A stretch of 64,000 bases of DNA, from NCBI RefSeq assembly GCF_947492405.1, contig NZ_CANLMP010000005.1, positions 248,001 to 312,000 on the forward strand. Direction: 5' to 3'. Origin of the DNA: an uncultured Aquimarina sp. (GTDB lineage Bacteria; Bacteroidota; Bacteroidia; Flavobacteriales; Flavobacteriaceae). The notes beneath the pieces were generated by a model. That model was not told where the DNA came from. It did no database searches and saw only the letters and a list, made by a program, of their open reading frames with translations. Shown here piece by piece: positions 29,001 through 35,677 of the stretch (its first letter is position 1; each line of letters opens with the position of its first letter). A program made the translations under genes and the position numbers.

Positions 29001-30688
29001 TCTGCAATAGATTGATTGCTTACATCTAAGTTAGTAACTACCTCTATTAAGGCAGTAGGTACTTGATTATCTCCAGAAATATCATCATATCCTAAGGATT
29101 CCAATTCAGCTTCAAAATTAGCATCAGGAATAGCCGTATAACGAATTTCATTTACCGTAACATTTCCTAGATTAATTGGACAGGATGTTTCATCAAAAGC
29201 AACCCACACATCATAGGTGTTTGCTGCGAGATTGGTGATCTCACCGCTACCTAATGTATCATCAAACACATAAGGATACGTAGCTCCTCCATCGACACTA
29301 AATTTTATTTGGGTTTCAGTAGCTTCATCACTAAAAATCACCTTGATAGCTCCATTACTTTGTGAAGGACTCGCTTCAATAGTTTCTGTAACTGAAGCAA
29401 CTGGTTGTACATCATTGTTTAGTTGTACAAAATACACAGAACCCGAATTAGATGGGCTATCTCCTTCATTTTGACCTATTAACAAGGTTGGAAAAGATAC
29501 CGCAACAGCTCTATTGGAAAATTCATCCCAGCCAGCATCCGAAGTTATTTTACTTATTTGTGTCCAGTTATTCGTACCATCATCTTTAAACATATATACT
29601 GCATCCGTATTACTAGCACCATTTCCAAAAGTTCCCACATATAAAAAACCATCTTCTAAAGCTACATCGGTACCAAAACGCTGATCGTTATAACTATCTT
29701 TATCATCATTTTGGATCATAACCCTATTTGCATCTAAGTAATCTCCATTACCATCTACCTTATACACATATACTCTTCCTTGATCAGCTTCAGGTGTTGA
29801 AGAAACTTCATAATTATAAGCACCAATAGCTAAGTAATCTCCTTGCACACTTATACCACTACCAAAATATTCTGAAGTTTCTGTACCTCGTAATCTATGA
29901 GTTCTAGTCCACGAACCATCATTTTCTTGATCCCATATCTGTACGGATCCAGCTGCAAAATTACCTACAGAAGAATAATCTTGTGGTCCTCCAACATAGG
30001 CGCGCCCATCATTTACTAAAACATCATACCCAAATCGAGCACCGTCATAGTTCGATTGCACCTGTGGCTCTAATTTTGTTTCTGTGTAGGTAAAGGTATT
30101 GGTACCATCATTTTCATAAATATAGGCACAACCACCAGTACAACCATTTCTAGCTCCAATCAGGATTAAATTACCTTCTATAGAAGCTGATTCCCCAAAA
30201 CGATCGCCTGAGCTGCCATCACTAGGTTCAAAAACTGCTACTTCTGTCCAGGTACTCACGCCATTATATTCAAATAAGTACGCTGCTCCTGTATCTACTC
30301 CTCCAACATTTAACTGAGAGCGAGCTCCTACAACCAAATAATTTCCTTCTATGGCTACGGCAGATCCAAAATTATCTCCTGCAAATCCATCACTCGCTGT
30401 CAAAATAGTTTGTTGTGACCAATTTCCAGATCCGTCATTTATAAAAACATATACTTTTCCTGCAGCCGCACCATTGCTACGCGAAGCTACTGCCGCAATA
30501 TTACCATCAATAGCTACACGTTCACCAAATCTATGATTGGATGTTGCATCACTAGCTTTTGTCTCACTAGCGCCAATACCCGAAATAGTAACAGTCCCAG
30601 AAAATTTACTTTCATCAAGAGGACATTCTGTTTGGGCATAACCATAAGTAACCAATAAGGTTAGTATTAAAAGTAGTTTTCTTTTCAT
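23093..30688 (-). CDS. Giant FG-GAP / LRR / Ig-repeat T9SS surface protein (2531 aa)
   Basis: I start at the ATG at 30688 (MKRKLLLILTLLVTYGYAQ, signal peptide) rather than 36 bp upstream, where the extra residues would precede the signal. Residues about 33-423 are FG-GAP-like propeller blades (DNFGSAVAIEGNYLVVGARS, RFGESASIEGNLILIGA). An Ig-like module follows at about 430-513 (IKFSVDGGATYPYVFDDT), also present in the gene at 1-1611. Five LRR blocks start near 516, 808, 1078, 1368 and 1660, each with a cap like YTAIPDANFEAELESLGYDD and LTSLDVSNNxxL repeats. Five 74-residue Ig-like repeats span about 1908-2274, then two HYR-like domains and a T9SS sorting domain from about 2457, nearly identical to that of 13628-21097. 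FG-GAP blades often bind calcium or protein ligands; an adhesin role is inferred. Confidence 0.94.
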   Translation of the reverse strand: MKRKLLLILTLLVTYGYAQTECPLDESKFSGTVTISGIGASETKASDATSNHRFGERVAIDGNIAAVASRSNGAAAGKVYVFINDGSGNWSQQTILTASDGFAGDNFGSAVAIEGNYLVVGARSQLNVGGVDTGAAYLFEYNGVSTWTEVAVFEPSDGSSGDRFGESASIEGNLILIGARNGCTGGCAYIYENDGTNTFTYTETKLEPQVQSNYDGARFGYDVLVNDGRAYVGGPQDYSSVGNFAAGSVQIWDQENDGSWTRTHRLRGTETSEYFGSGISVQGDYLAIGAYNYEVSSTPEADQGRVYVYKVDGNGDYLDANRVMIQNDDKDSYNDQRFGTDVALEDGFLYVGTFGNGASNTDAVYMFKDDGTNNWTQISKITSDAGWDEFSNRAVAVSFPTLLIGQNEGDSPSNSGSVYFVQLNNDVQPVASVTETIEASPSQSNGAIKVIFSDEATETQIKFSVDGGATYPYVFDDTLGSGEITNLAANTYDVWVAFDETSCPINLGNVTVNEIRYTAIPDANFEAELESLGYDDISGDNQVPTALIEVVTNLDVSNQSIADLTGIQDFTALVSLNCEDNSLTNLDVSNNINLQTLIFDNNNVSALTLGVNTNLDSIEGRYNQLTTIDLSQNPNLTFINLRDNLFTTVDVSSNPLLETINLRGCTNLISIDISSNPNAKFLYFQDTALMGLDVSQNTLLEVIVVERVNFNAIDVSNLSVLRQLRIADNSFTALDVSNNPLLERLECENNNLSYLNIKNGNNTIIPNADFIATGNPLLTCILVDNASWSTTNWTNKDGTASFSDADYCRYTAIPDANFEAALEALGYDDISGDGQVPTALIEGVTSLNVNSQSISDVTGIQDFIALTSLVCISNNLTSIDLSSNTQLTDLNVSRNDLTSIDISNNVSLKSFLAFETDLSSIDFTNNSLLEKIDLNRVATLTAIDVSNLSNLKNLILYRTGITSIDVSNNPQLDELRLDYTDLTSLDVSNNLLLTNLKTNASLITSLDLTLNVGLTRLEAFDGDLEHLNVKNGNNTNITFFDIKNNPSLDCVLVDDASYSNTNWINIGATTSFTDTNYCRYTSILDAIFEARLEALGYDDISGDGQVPTALIEVVTSLNVNDLGINDLTGIDDFTALVTLNCRGNNLSTLDISQNILLETLAANNNDLPSIDVSNNTALKSINLGANNLTTLDISNNTALQILSLQVNSGLTSIDISNNVLLEQLRTYSTNIASLDLSTHPNLEILQAYNSALTAMDVSNNPVLEELRVNGTSVTELDLSNNPNIKSLRVNDTGIQTLDLSNQIALQNLFAYDTNLSYLNVKNGNNTNVGTFRVESNPNLSCIIVDDATYSTTNWSDIDNIASFTDADYCRYTAIPDPVFEARLEALGYDDISGDGQVPTALIEGVTYLYVPANGVADLTGIEDFLALERLICSGNNLSALDLSTNTLLEEVDVSNNDITSIDISNSPVLEELNLRENKLNSIDVTNNIALLDLDLSGSDITNLDISNNTLLTHLNVDNNDMTLLDVSNTINLKVLEISGLNITTLDLSNNTLLEELICSYTTLIQLDVSTNIALTYLECEESNQLTSLDLSTLPLLDEVILNDNALLNALNIKNGNNTSLSTFDATGNPNLTCILVDDAAYSTTNWTSIDLTASFSDTYCNYTAIPDAIFEAELEALGYDDISGDGQVPTALIEVVTILNVNNKGITDLTGIEDFVALTSLTVSDNNLGTIDVSNNINLKTLDCQFAGLSALDVSSNTVLENLYANGNSISSIDVTNNVNLVQLGMYDNDLTLIDVSNNIALTVIDLFGNQLTAIDVSNNLLLRNLLLESNNLTSLDVSANTALKNFTCNSNALTSLNIQSGANTNINSFNVTNNPNLYCVLVDDQAYSITNWTNIDVQTNFATDCSVTPMITLNGANPQTIELGVGYTELGATADDGSSVSIDISEFMDAVGSYTIYYDATNALGNAAVQLTRTVNVVDTTAPVITLIGDNPQTIELGAGYSELGATTDDGTEITIDASEFMDAVGSYTIYYDATDAASNAAVQLTRTVNVVDTTAPVITLIGDNPQTIELGAGYSELGATTDDGTEITIDASEFMDAVGSYTIYYDATDAASNAAVQITRTINVVDTTAPIITLNGANPQTIELGAGYMELGATTDDGSSISIDASEFMNAVGSYTIRYNAIDASSNVAVEVTRTVNVVDTTAPIIMLNGANPQTIELGAGYTELGATTDDGSSVSIDTSEFMDVVGSYTIYYDATDVAGNAAVQVTRTVNVVDTTNPTVVCQNITVQLDDSGNVSITAAMIDNGSADISGITSLTLDITDFDCATIGDNVVVLTVTDTNGNSDMCMATVTIEDRIDPEFDMATVPTDMNVTFDTGDMYTLADFTSGVVVTDNCDTNRSGFATTITQTPAAGTLLGAGDHVIILTATDDNANEQTTTFTITVTDDILSVGENTGEVFTLYPNPAKQQFQVSGFSGEAVLSIYDVHGRSLLIEKVDAGQSISIQELPNGAYFVKIAIGNTYETIRLIKNE
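23860..24965 (-). repeat. Five tandem 222-bp repeats coding Ig-like modules
   Basis: Five in-frame copies lie here. The two covering about 24300-24742 are almost identical at the DNA level over most of 222 bp, indicating a recent duplication. Confidence 0.88.
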
Positions 30689-30781
30689 ATGTATCAATTT
30701 GTATCTATTTTTTTCCTTTTTCATTCTTTGTAAAATTGTAGGTATTTCTATAATTGAAATTGTGTTTTAATAACTAATCAT

Positions 30782-31036
30782 CTATGCAGTATGGGTATCC
30801 GCCAGAAATAGTTCTTTAAGCTGTTCTATATCAAAAGCATCAAAATTTGCTCGTGACTTTAATAATTTATTTTGAAATCCTTGTTTTTTACTTTGCTTAA
30901 ATAGCTCTTTAATAATCTGTTGTTGTTCTGATATAATCTCGAATAACAACTGAACGTCCTGAGACTTGTTTTTCAATGTTTTAGACTGATACTTTACGAT
31001 CCTTGATTTTCTTTTGGAGAATATAGTTTTAAACAT
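30782..31036 (-). CDS. Small hypothetical coiled-coil protein (84 aa)
   Basis: The frame starts MFKTIFSKRKSRIVKYQSK and is strongly basic at the N-terminus, followed by a predicted amphipathic helix (DVQLLFEIISEQQQIIKELF). There is no signal peptide or TM helix. It lies 94 bp upstream of the giant at 23093-30688 on the same strand, so the two may be cotranscribed. The base composition is like its neighbours and no domain is recognised. It could be a small regulator or chaperone of the giant, but nothing in the sequence shows a function. Confidence 0.55.
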   Translation of the reverse strand: MFKTIFSKRKSRIVKYQSKTLKNKSQDVQLLFEIISEQQQIIKELFKQSKKQGFQNKLLKSRANFDAFDIEQLKELFLADTHTA

Positions 31037-31039
31037 TTT

Positions 31040-31364
31040 TAAAAATTTTAGATTTTAATTTTTTACAGTAATTTCCCATTTCATCAAATTATATTTTGAT
31101 GAATCCAGTATCACATAGTTTTCAAAAAACTATGATTCTTGAGATGTTAATAGATAAATAATGTGAAGGTTCTTCCTAACGGTTAAGTAGTAAGAAACAG
31201 AATACTTTGATCTTTAAGTACGACTTGAAACGTACTTTTTATTCTATTAATATTCCTCTTTTTGTTGTTTATGAAATTTGTCTTCATAGGCATAAGGGGG
31301 GTTTTTAGGTTTATTATCAGCATATCACATTTGTAATGTGTTGATTTGGATTTGGGTGTATGTT
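31040..31364. other. Intergenic stretch with several small hairpins
   Basis: Inverted repeats are seen at 31082-31101 (CATCAAA/TTTGATG), 31114-31134 (CATAGTTTT/AAAACTATG), 31216-31237 (AAGTACG/CGTACTT, followed by T-rich sequence on the + strand) and 31326-31340 (CACATT/AATGTG). No long frame is present. It also holds the doubtful 36-codon frame listed separately. Confidence 0.5.
31183..31293 (-). CDS. Doubtful 36-aa frame behind a typical giant-gene leader
   Basis: The ATG at 31293 follows AAAAACCCCCCTT, very like the leader of 13628-21097. The frame gives MPMKTNFINNKKRNINR and ends after 36 codons, with no signal peptide. It may be a small gene or the decayed 5' end of a lost surface-protein gene. 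Length alone cannot decide. Confidence 0.2.
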   Translation of the reverse strand: MPMKTNFINNKKRNINRIKSTFQVVLKDQSILFLTT

Positions 31365-31529
31365 TTATAATGATCTATTTTCTATTTGTTTAAGCTCTTT
31401 TTCTATACTTTCTAATACTTTTAATTTATTTTCTAGTTCCGTTTTAGCAGCTATTATCTCCTGAATGCTTCTATCATTATCATTCTTTGCTTTTATAATC
31501 CGGGAAAATTCTTTAAAAAAATAAAACAT
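31365..31529 (-). CDS. Small hypothetical coiled-coil protein (54 aa)
   Basis: The frame begins MFYFFKEFSRIIKAKNDNDR and continues as a charged helix rich in E and K (TELENKLKVLESIEKELKQ), ending at TAA. Like the 84-aa protein downstream it has an MFxxF start, a basic stretch and then a helix, though I cannot claim homology. Its ATG lies 63 bp from a pair of GGGTGCA words (31592-31610), the distance seen for operator-driven genes here. It may be the first gene of a unit running to the giant at 23093. Confidence 0.4.
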   Translation of the reverse strand: MFYFFKEFSRIIKAKNDNDRSIQEIIAAKTELENKLKVLESIEKELKQIENRSL

Positions 31530-31591
31530 AGTTATTAAAAGATTGATGCCGCTAAATAACTAATGAAATTTGAATTACGAAAGAAATTGAG

Positions 31592-31610
31592 GGGTGCAAA
31601 AAAGGGTGCA
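31592..31610 (-). promoter_or_regulatory. Operator-like repeat GGGTGCA x2
   Basis: GGGTGCA occurs at 31592-31598 and 31604-31610 (12-bp period) on the + strand, in the same orientation relative to the minus-strand genes as the other operators. The word is intermediate between GGTGTCA and GGTTGCA. No convincing -7 box lies at the expected gap, so this is weaker than the others. Confidence 0.4.
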
Positions 31611-31704
31611 CAAATCAAAACCCCTTGTTTTACAAAGGGTTTAAAGTATTTTTACAAATCTTAATTAAACTTTAGAAATAAAATTAATGCAATAAAATGT
31701 TAGT

Positions 31705-33435
31705 CTAAAGTGAGCGAATATACTCATCTAGAGAATCGTTTTGGGTCAGATTTAGTTTCTTTTTTAGTCTAAATCTGGTTGATTTTATAGCATCAAGACT
31801 TGTATTTCTTAAATTAGAAATTTCTTTTCTTGAAAGACCAATTTTTATAAAAGAACAAATTTCGATATCCGTTTTTGTAAGATTAGCATGGAGGCTTTTT
31901 AAGTTTTTTAAGAAATCATAATTCAGCGTTTCAATGTTCTTTTTAAGAACTAATATTTTTGAGTCTTCTAATTTATCTGCTTTTAAATCTGCAATAATAC
32001 CTTTAAGTGTAACACCTTCTTCTTCTTGTGATAATTTGGCCAAATTTTCGGCTAACTTTCCTTTGGTGTTCAATTGTATTACCGTTTCGGTTAAGAGCTC
32101 ATTTACTTCTTCTGTTAATTTCTCTTTGTCAGAACTTAAAACAGAAATTTTCTCATCACTCTGTTTTAATTTTCTTTCAAACTGCTTTCCTAACTTACGT
32201 TCTTTTAACCATTTTTTTCTAAGAGCTCTTATGATAAAGAATGTAATAAACAAACCGATAAAGCTTAATAAACCAATAAATTTATTTTGAGCTAAAGCTT
32301 TATCTTTTTCCAAAACCAAGATCTCCTTCTGTTTAACAAAGAGAATACTATCCTTCATTTTCTTTTTTGCAAACTCATTAGCAATCTCTATCTCTCTTAT
32401 CTCTTTTGACTTCTTATCTGTATAAATTTCATTTTGAGTTTTCTCGTATTTCTTGTAGTCTCTTAAAGCATTACCAAGCTTCCCTAATTTCTCATGTATC
32501 TGACTTCTTAGTTCATAAGTCTTCGACTCTAAGTGTTTCTTCTCAATTTGATGAGCATAATTTATCGTTGTATCAGCATATTTTTTAGCTAAAAAATACT
32601 TCTTAAACTCAAAATGAATATTTGCCAAATCATAATAACTTTCACTTAAATAGTGTTTGTGCCCCTCTTTCTTAAAAAAACTCGTGGTCTCATTGGCTAT
32701 TTTAACCAAATCGTCATAAGAATGGTTCCCGTTTATAGCTTCTAAGCTATATCTTCCATCCAAATTTTCTAAAGAATACATTTCATTCAAATCTTCTAAA
32801 GAATATCTAATAAACTGAATATTAGATGCGAAATATTCAATATCAGCGTTGATATCTTTAAAAATCATTCTTGCTTTCTTTAAATAGTAAAAAGCTGAGT
32901 CCCTTTTATCTCTATAATTATAATTGCCTGCAAGCAATCTATAGCTAACGCCCAATTGTTTTTTAAAAGGTTTCGTATTTATCTCTATCGATTTTTTAAA
33001 ATATTTAGCCCCATTTACATAATCGTATTGATAATCATATAAATTACCGATATTAGTGTTAATCGTTATTAATTTAGATGTATCTTTTATTTCTTCGTAA
33101 ATATCTTTCGCTTTATTATAATTGCGCAATGATTCTGGATAATTACTTCTTATCCGTGAAATAATTCCTCTTCTACTAAATATTTGACCTCGATGTTTTC
33201 TAGAATCATATTGAACCGTATCTAGCATTACTAAAATCTCACTCAAAAGAGAATCGGCTTTATTTAAATCACGAACATGATAATATTTATTTAACCTTAA
33301 GTAGTTAACTATTTTAATCGAATCGTTATCCGACTTTTTTATTGCTTCTTTTATTCTTACTAATGTCGAATCAATCTCTTGAGAAAAAGAATTCAAGGAA
33401 AAAAATATCAGAAAAAAACAGATAAGTTTCTGCAT
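31705..33435 (-). CDS. Membrane-anchored TPR / LuxR-type HTH regulator (576 aa)
   Basis: It has a signal peptide (MQKLICFFLIFFSLNSFS), TPR-like helices about 80-335, a TM helix about 386-404 (FIGLLSFIGLFITFFIIRAL), a long coiled coil about 408-475 and an HTH about 518-563 (LTKTDIEICSFIKIGLSRKE, DAIKSTRFRLKKK). An odd insert at about 211-238 is a three-fold 9-residue repeat (YSLEDLNEM, YSLENLDGR, YSLEAINGN) not seen in the paralogs. Its HTH and coiled coil closely match those of the neighbour 33581-35251 (VTLKGIIADLKADKLEDSK versus ISLKSIIAELKADKLEDAK), so the two are tandem duplicates with a diverged sensor half. The likely targets are the GGGTGCA-preceded genes just downstream; this is inference from adjacency. 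Confidence 0.88.
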   Translation of the reverse strand: MQKLICFFLIFFSLNSFSQEIDSTLVRIKEAIKKSDNDSIKIVNYLRLNKYYHVRDLNKADSLLSEILVMLDTVQYDSRKHRGQIFSRRGIISRIRSNYPESLRNYNKAKDIYEEIKDTSKLITINTNIGNLYDYQYDYVNGAKYFKKSIEINTKPFKKQLGVSYRLLAGNYNYRDKRDSAFYYLKKARMIFKDINADIEYFASNIQFIRYSLEDLNEMYSLENLDGRYSLEAINGNHSYDDLVKIANETTSFFKKEGHKHYLSESYYDLANIHFEFKKYFLAKKYADTTINYAHQIEKKHLESKTYELRSQIHEKLGKLGNALRDYKKYEKTQNEIYTDKKSKEIREIEIANEFAKKKMKDSILFVKQKEILVLEKDKALAQNKFIGLLSFIGLFITFFIIRALRKKWLKERKLGKQFERKLKQSDEKISVLSSDKEKLTEEVNELLTETVIQLNTKGKLAENLAKLSQEEEGVTLKGIIADLKADKLEDSKILVLKKNIETLNYDFLKNLKSLHANLTKTDIEICSFIKIGLSRKEISNLRNTSLDAIKSTRFRLKKKLNLTQNDSLDEYIRSL

Positions 33436-33580
33436 ATGCTATAGGGGACTATTAAGATCCTTTAAAATTAAATGAATTATCTTAATATAAGAAAACTTCA
33501 TCTCTATAACAATGTTTTTTTCTCTTTACTAAATTTTACATTTCAAAAACAATTGCTAATTTATTAAGAAGAAACAAAGT

Positions 33581-35251
33581 TTAAAGCGAACGAATGTATT
33601 TATCTAATGAATCTTTTGAAGTAAGGTTTAATTTGCTTTTTAATCGATATCGAGTAGACTTAATAGCATCCAAGCTTGTTTTTCGCAAATTAGAGATCTC
33701 TTTTCTAGATAATCCTAATTTAATAAAAGAGCAAATCTCTATATCTGTCTTCGTAAGTGAGGGGTGCTTGATTTTTAAATTTCTAAGAAATTCATAATTC
33801 AGTGTTTCAATATTTTTTTTAAGTAAGATCAATTTAGCATCTTCCAATTTATCCGCTTTGAGTTCTGCGATAATACTTTTTAAAGAAATTCCTTCTTCCT
33901 GGTCGGACAGTTTACTAAGATCGTTAGCTAACTTTTCTTTTGTTCGAAGATGTACCAACGTTTCTTTCATCAAATCAGTTACCTCCTCTTTTTTAAGAGA
34001 AACTTCGGTATGTAACTCTTCAATTTGCGAAGTTAATTTTGTTTGCCTAAGTTGATTTTGCTTTCTTACTTTCCTAAAATATTGTACTCCATAATACATA
34101 ATTCCGGTGGTTAGTATTAGTGTGATCAAAAAAAGAGTGAAATACCATTTTTTCTTTAATTCTTGATTTTCGGCTTCTGTAGAAATTCGTTTCTTTTCTT
34201 CTACAAATTGAATACTATCTTTCAGCTTTTGTTGTTCAAATTCGTACTGAAGTTCAATCTCCCTGATTTCCTTTGCTTTTTGCAGGTTAAACACACTATC
34301 GTTAGCTTTAGCATATTTTCTATAGTATTCTAAAGCTTCTTCGAATTGTTTCATCTTAAAATAAGAAAGACTTTTTCTTTTGTAGGATACTGCCAACCGT
34401 CTTCCTATTTTTTCTTTTTTTGCGATGAGTATAGATCGATCAACGTGATATATCGCCTTAGTGAACTGTTCTAAATAATTATAGGTTTGGGCAAGGTTAT
34501 AATGCGCAGTAGCGATGGCTTCTTTGATCCCTGTTTTTTCTACAAACTCTAAATATTGGAGTTGTAATGATAACGCTTCCGAATATTTCTTTTGTCGACT
34601 AAGAATTTGTGCTTCATTAGAAATTACTCTGTATACTCCTTCTTGATATCCAGCTTCCTTATATTTTCGATGTGCCTTTTCATAATAATAGGCAGCTGAG
34701 TCGACTTTATTAATTCTTCTGTACGAGCTTCCTAGCGCATTATAATTATCTCCAATCTTTTTGGGAATATCTAATTTCTCATTAATAGCAATCGCCTTTT
34801 TAAAAACATGGATCGATTTTCTGTATTCTTCCTGATATTTATATACATTTCCTATGTTATGGTAGTTAGAAGATAGATTTAGTGAATCTTCATATGCCAA
34901 AAAGATCTTTTTCGCATCCAGATAATGTTTTAATGCCTTAGAATATTTGGATCTTTTACGGTTTAGAATTCCCAATTGCTGAAAAACTTCAGCACGTTGT
35001 AAGTTTATATCATACCTTAAATTTTCTTTTTCAAAAATATCAAGGATTTCATTGGTATAGCTTTCGACTTTATTAAAATCTCTTCGTAATTGATATACTC
35101 CCAGGTTTAACAATGCCTCGATCTTTAAAGAATCAGTAGTAGCTATTTGTAACTTTTTTTCAAGAGCAACCAGCGTAGTATCTTTTTCCTGAGCCAAGGA
35201 AACCCAGGTAACAAAACACACTATATAAATAAACAACCTGTCTAATTTCAT
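33581..35251 (-). CDS. Membrane-anchored TPR / LuxR-type HTH regulator (556 aa)
   Basis: It has a signal peptide (MKLDRLFIYIVCFVTWVSLAQ), TPR-like repeats about 80-330 (ALKHYLDAKKIFLAY, SIHVFKKAIAINEK, ALEYYRKYAKANDS), a TM helix about 368-390 (YFTLFLITLILTTGIMYYG), a coiled coil about 395-460 and an HTH about 498-545 (LTKTDIEICSFIKLGLSRKE, DAIKSTRYRLKSK). The gap to 31705-33435 is 145 bp on the same strand. The HTH helix is nearly the same as in that paralog, so the two probably recognise the same DNA word while sensing different signals. The 3' end of the giant at 23093 and the 5' end of the giant at 35678 are both several kb away, so the target is less clear than for other regulators. Confidence 0.88.
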   Translation of the reverse strand: MKLDRLFIYIVCFVTWVSLAQEKDTTLVALEKKLQIATTDSLKIEALLNLGVYQLRRDFNKVESYTNEILDIFEKENLRYDINLQRAEVFQQLGILNRKRSKYSKALKHYLDAKKIFLAYEDSLNLSSNYHNIGNVYKYQEEYRKSIHVFKKAIAINEKLDIPKKIGDNYNALGSSYRRINKVDSAAYYYEKAHRKYKEAGYQEGVYRVISNEAQILSRQKKYSEALSLQLQYLEFVEKTGIKEAIATAHYNLAQTYNYLEQFTKAIYHVDRSILIAKKEKIGRRLAVSYKRKSLSYFKMKQFEEALEYYRKYAKANDSVFNLQKAKEIREIELQYEFEQQKLKDSIQFVEEKKRISTEAENQELKKKWYFTLFLITLILTTGIMYYGVQYFRKVRKQNQLRQTKLTSQIEELHTEVSLKKEEVTDLMKETLVHLRTKEKLANDLSKLSDQEEGISLKSIIAELKADKLEDAKLILLKKNIETLNYEFLRNLKIKHPSLTKTDIEICSFIKLGLSRKEISNLRKTSLDAIKSTRYRLKSKLNLTSKDSLDKYIRSL

Positions 35252-35394
35252 TCTAAAAACGAATATACATAAAGGTATTTATTTTTAAACAAATACTGAT
35301 ATGTAGATAACTAATACTATTTCTGACTTAAAAATACTCTAATAAAACACAGGTACTTTTACATTAGAACCGGTATACTAAACTACGTCGATGC

Positions 35395-35560
35395 AGGCAT
35401 ACAAGGTATTCAACAGAAAATAGTTTTTCCAGTTCCGAAGCAAGCTCCGAGGTATTAGATCTACCCGGCTCGGCAGACGGGCCTGAGATCCCGCTGAAAA
35501 AGCGGGATTAGTTCAACTATCTATTTTGAATGCATTGCTATGCAACTTTTCAAAATAGAG
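35395..35560. repeat. Hairpin-rich intergenic element
   Basis: The 426-bp gap between 33581-35251 and 35678-44077 has no gene. It holds a locally GC-rich block with inverted repeats: CTCCGAG/CTCGG near 35451-35475, CCCGCT/AGCGGG near 35491-35507 and CTATTTTGAA/TTCAAAATAG around 35521-35557. This resembles extragenic repetitive elements of Bacteroidota; family membership is not proven. Confidence 0.45.
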
Positions 35561-35575
35561 TTTCACTAATAAAAA

Positions 35576-35599
35576 AACCACCCAGTAAACTGAGTGGTT
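35576..35599. terminator. Hairpin terminator in the 3' flank of 35678-44077
   Basis: AACCACCCAG and CTGAGTGGTT form a stem with one mismatch around TAAA. On the minus strand it ends in a T run. It is the third copy of the 3' cassette (35574-35677). Confidence 0.75.
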
Positions 35600-35677
35600 C
35601 AGTCTTGCAACCTCATGTATCTACGACCCCTTAACTTCGTAGTACTGATTTTCTTGCAAAAAAATAAAGGGTTCTAT

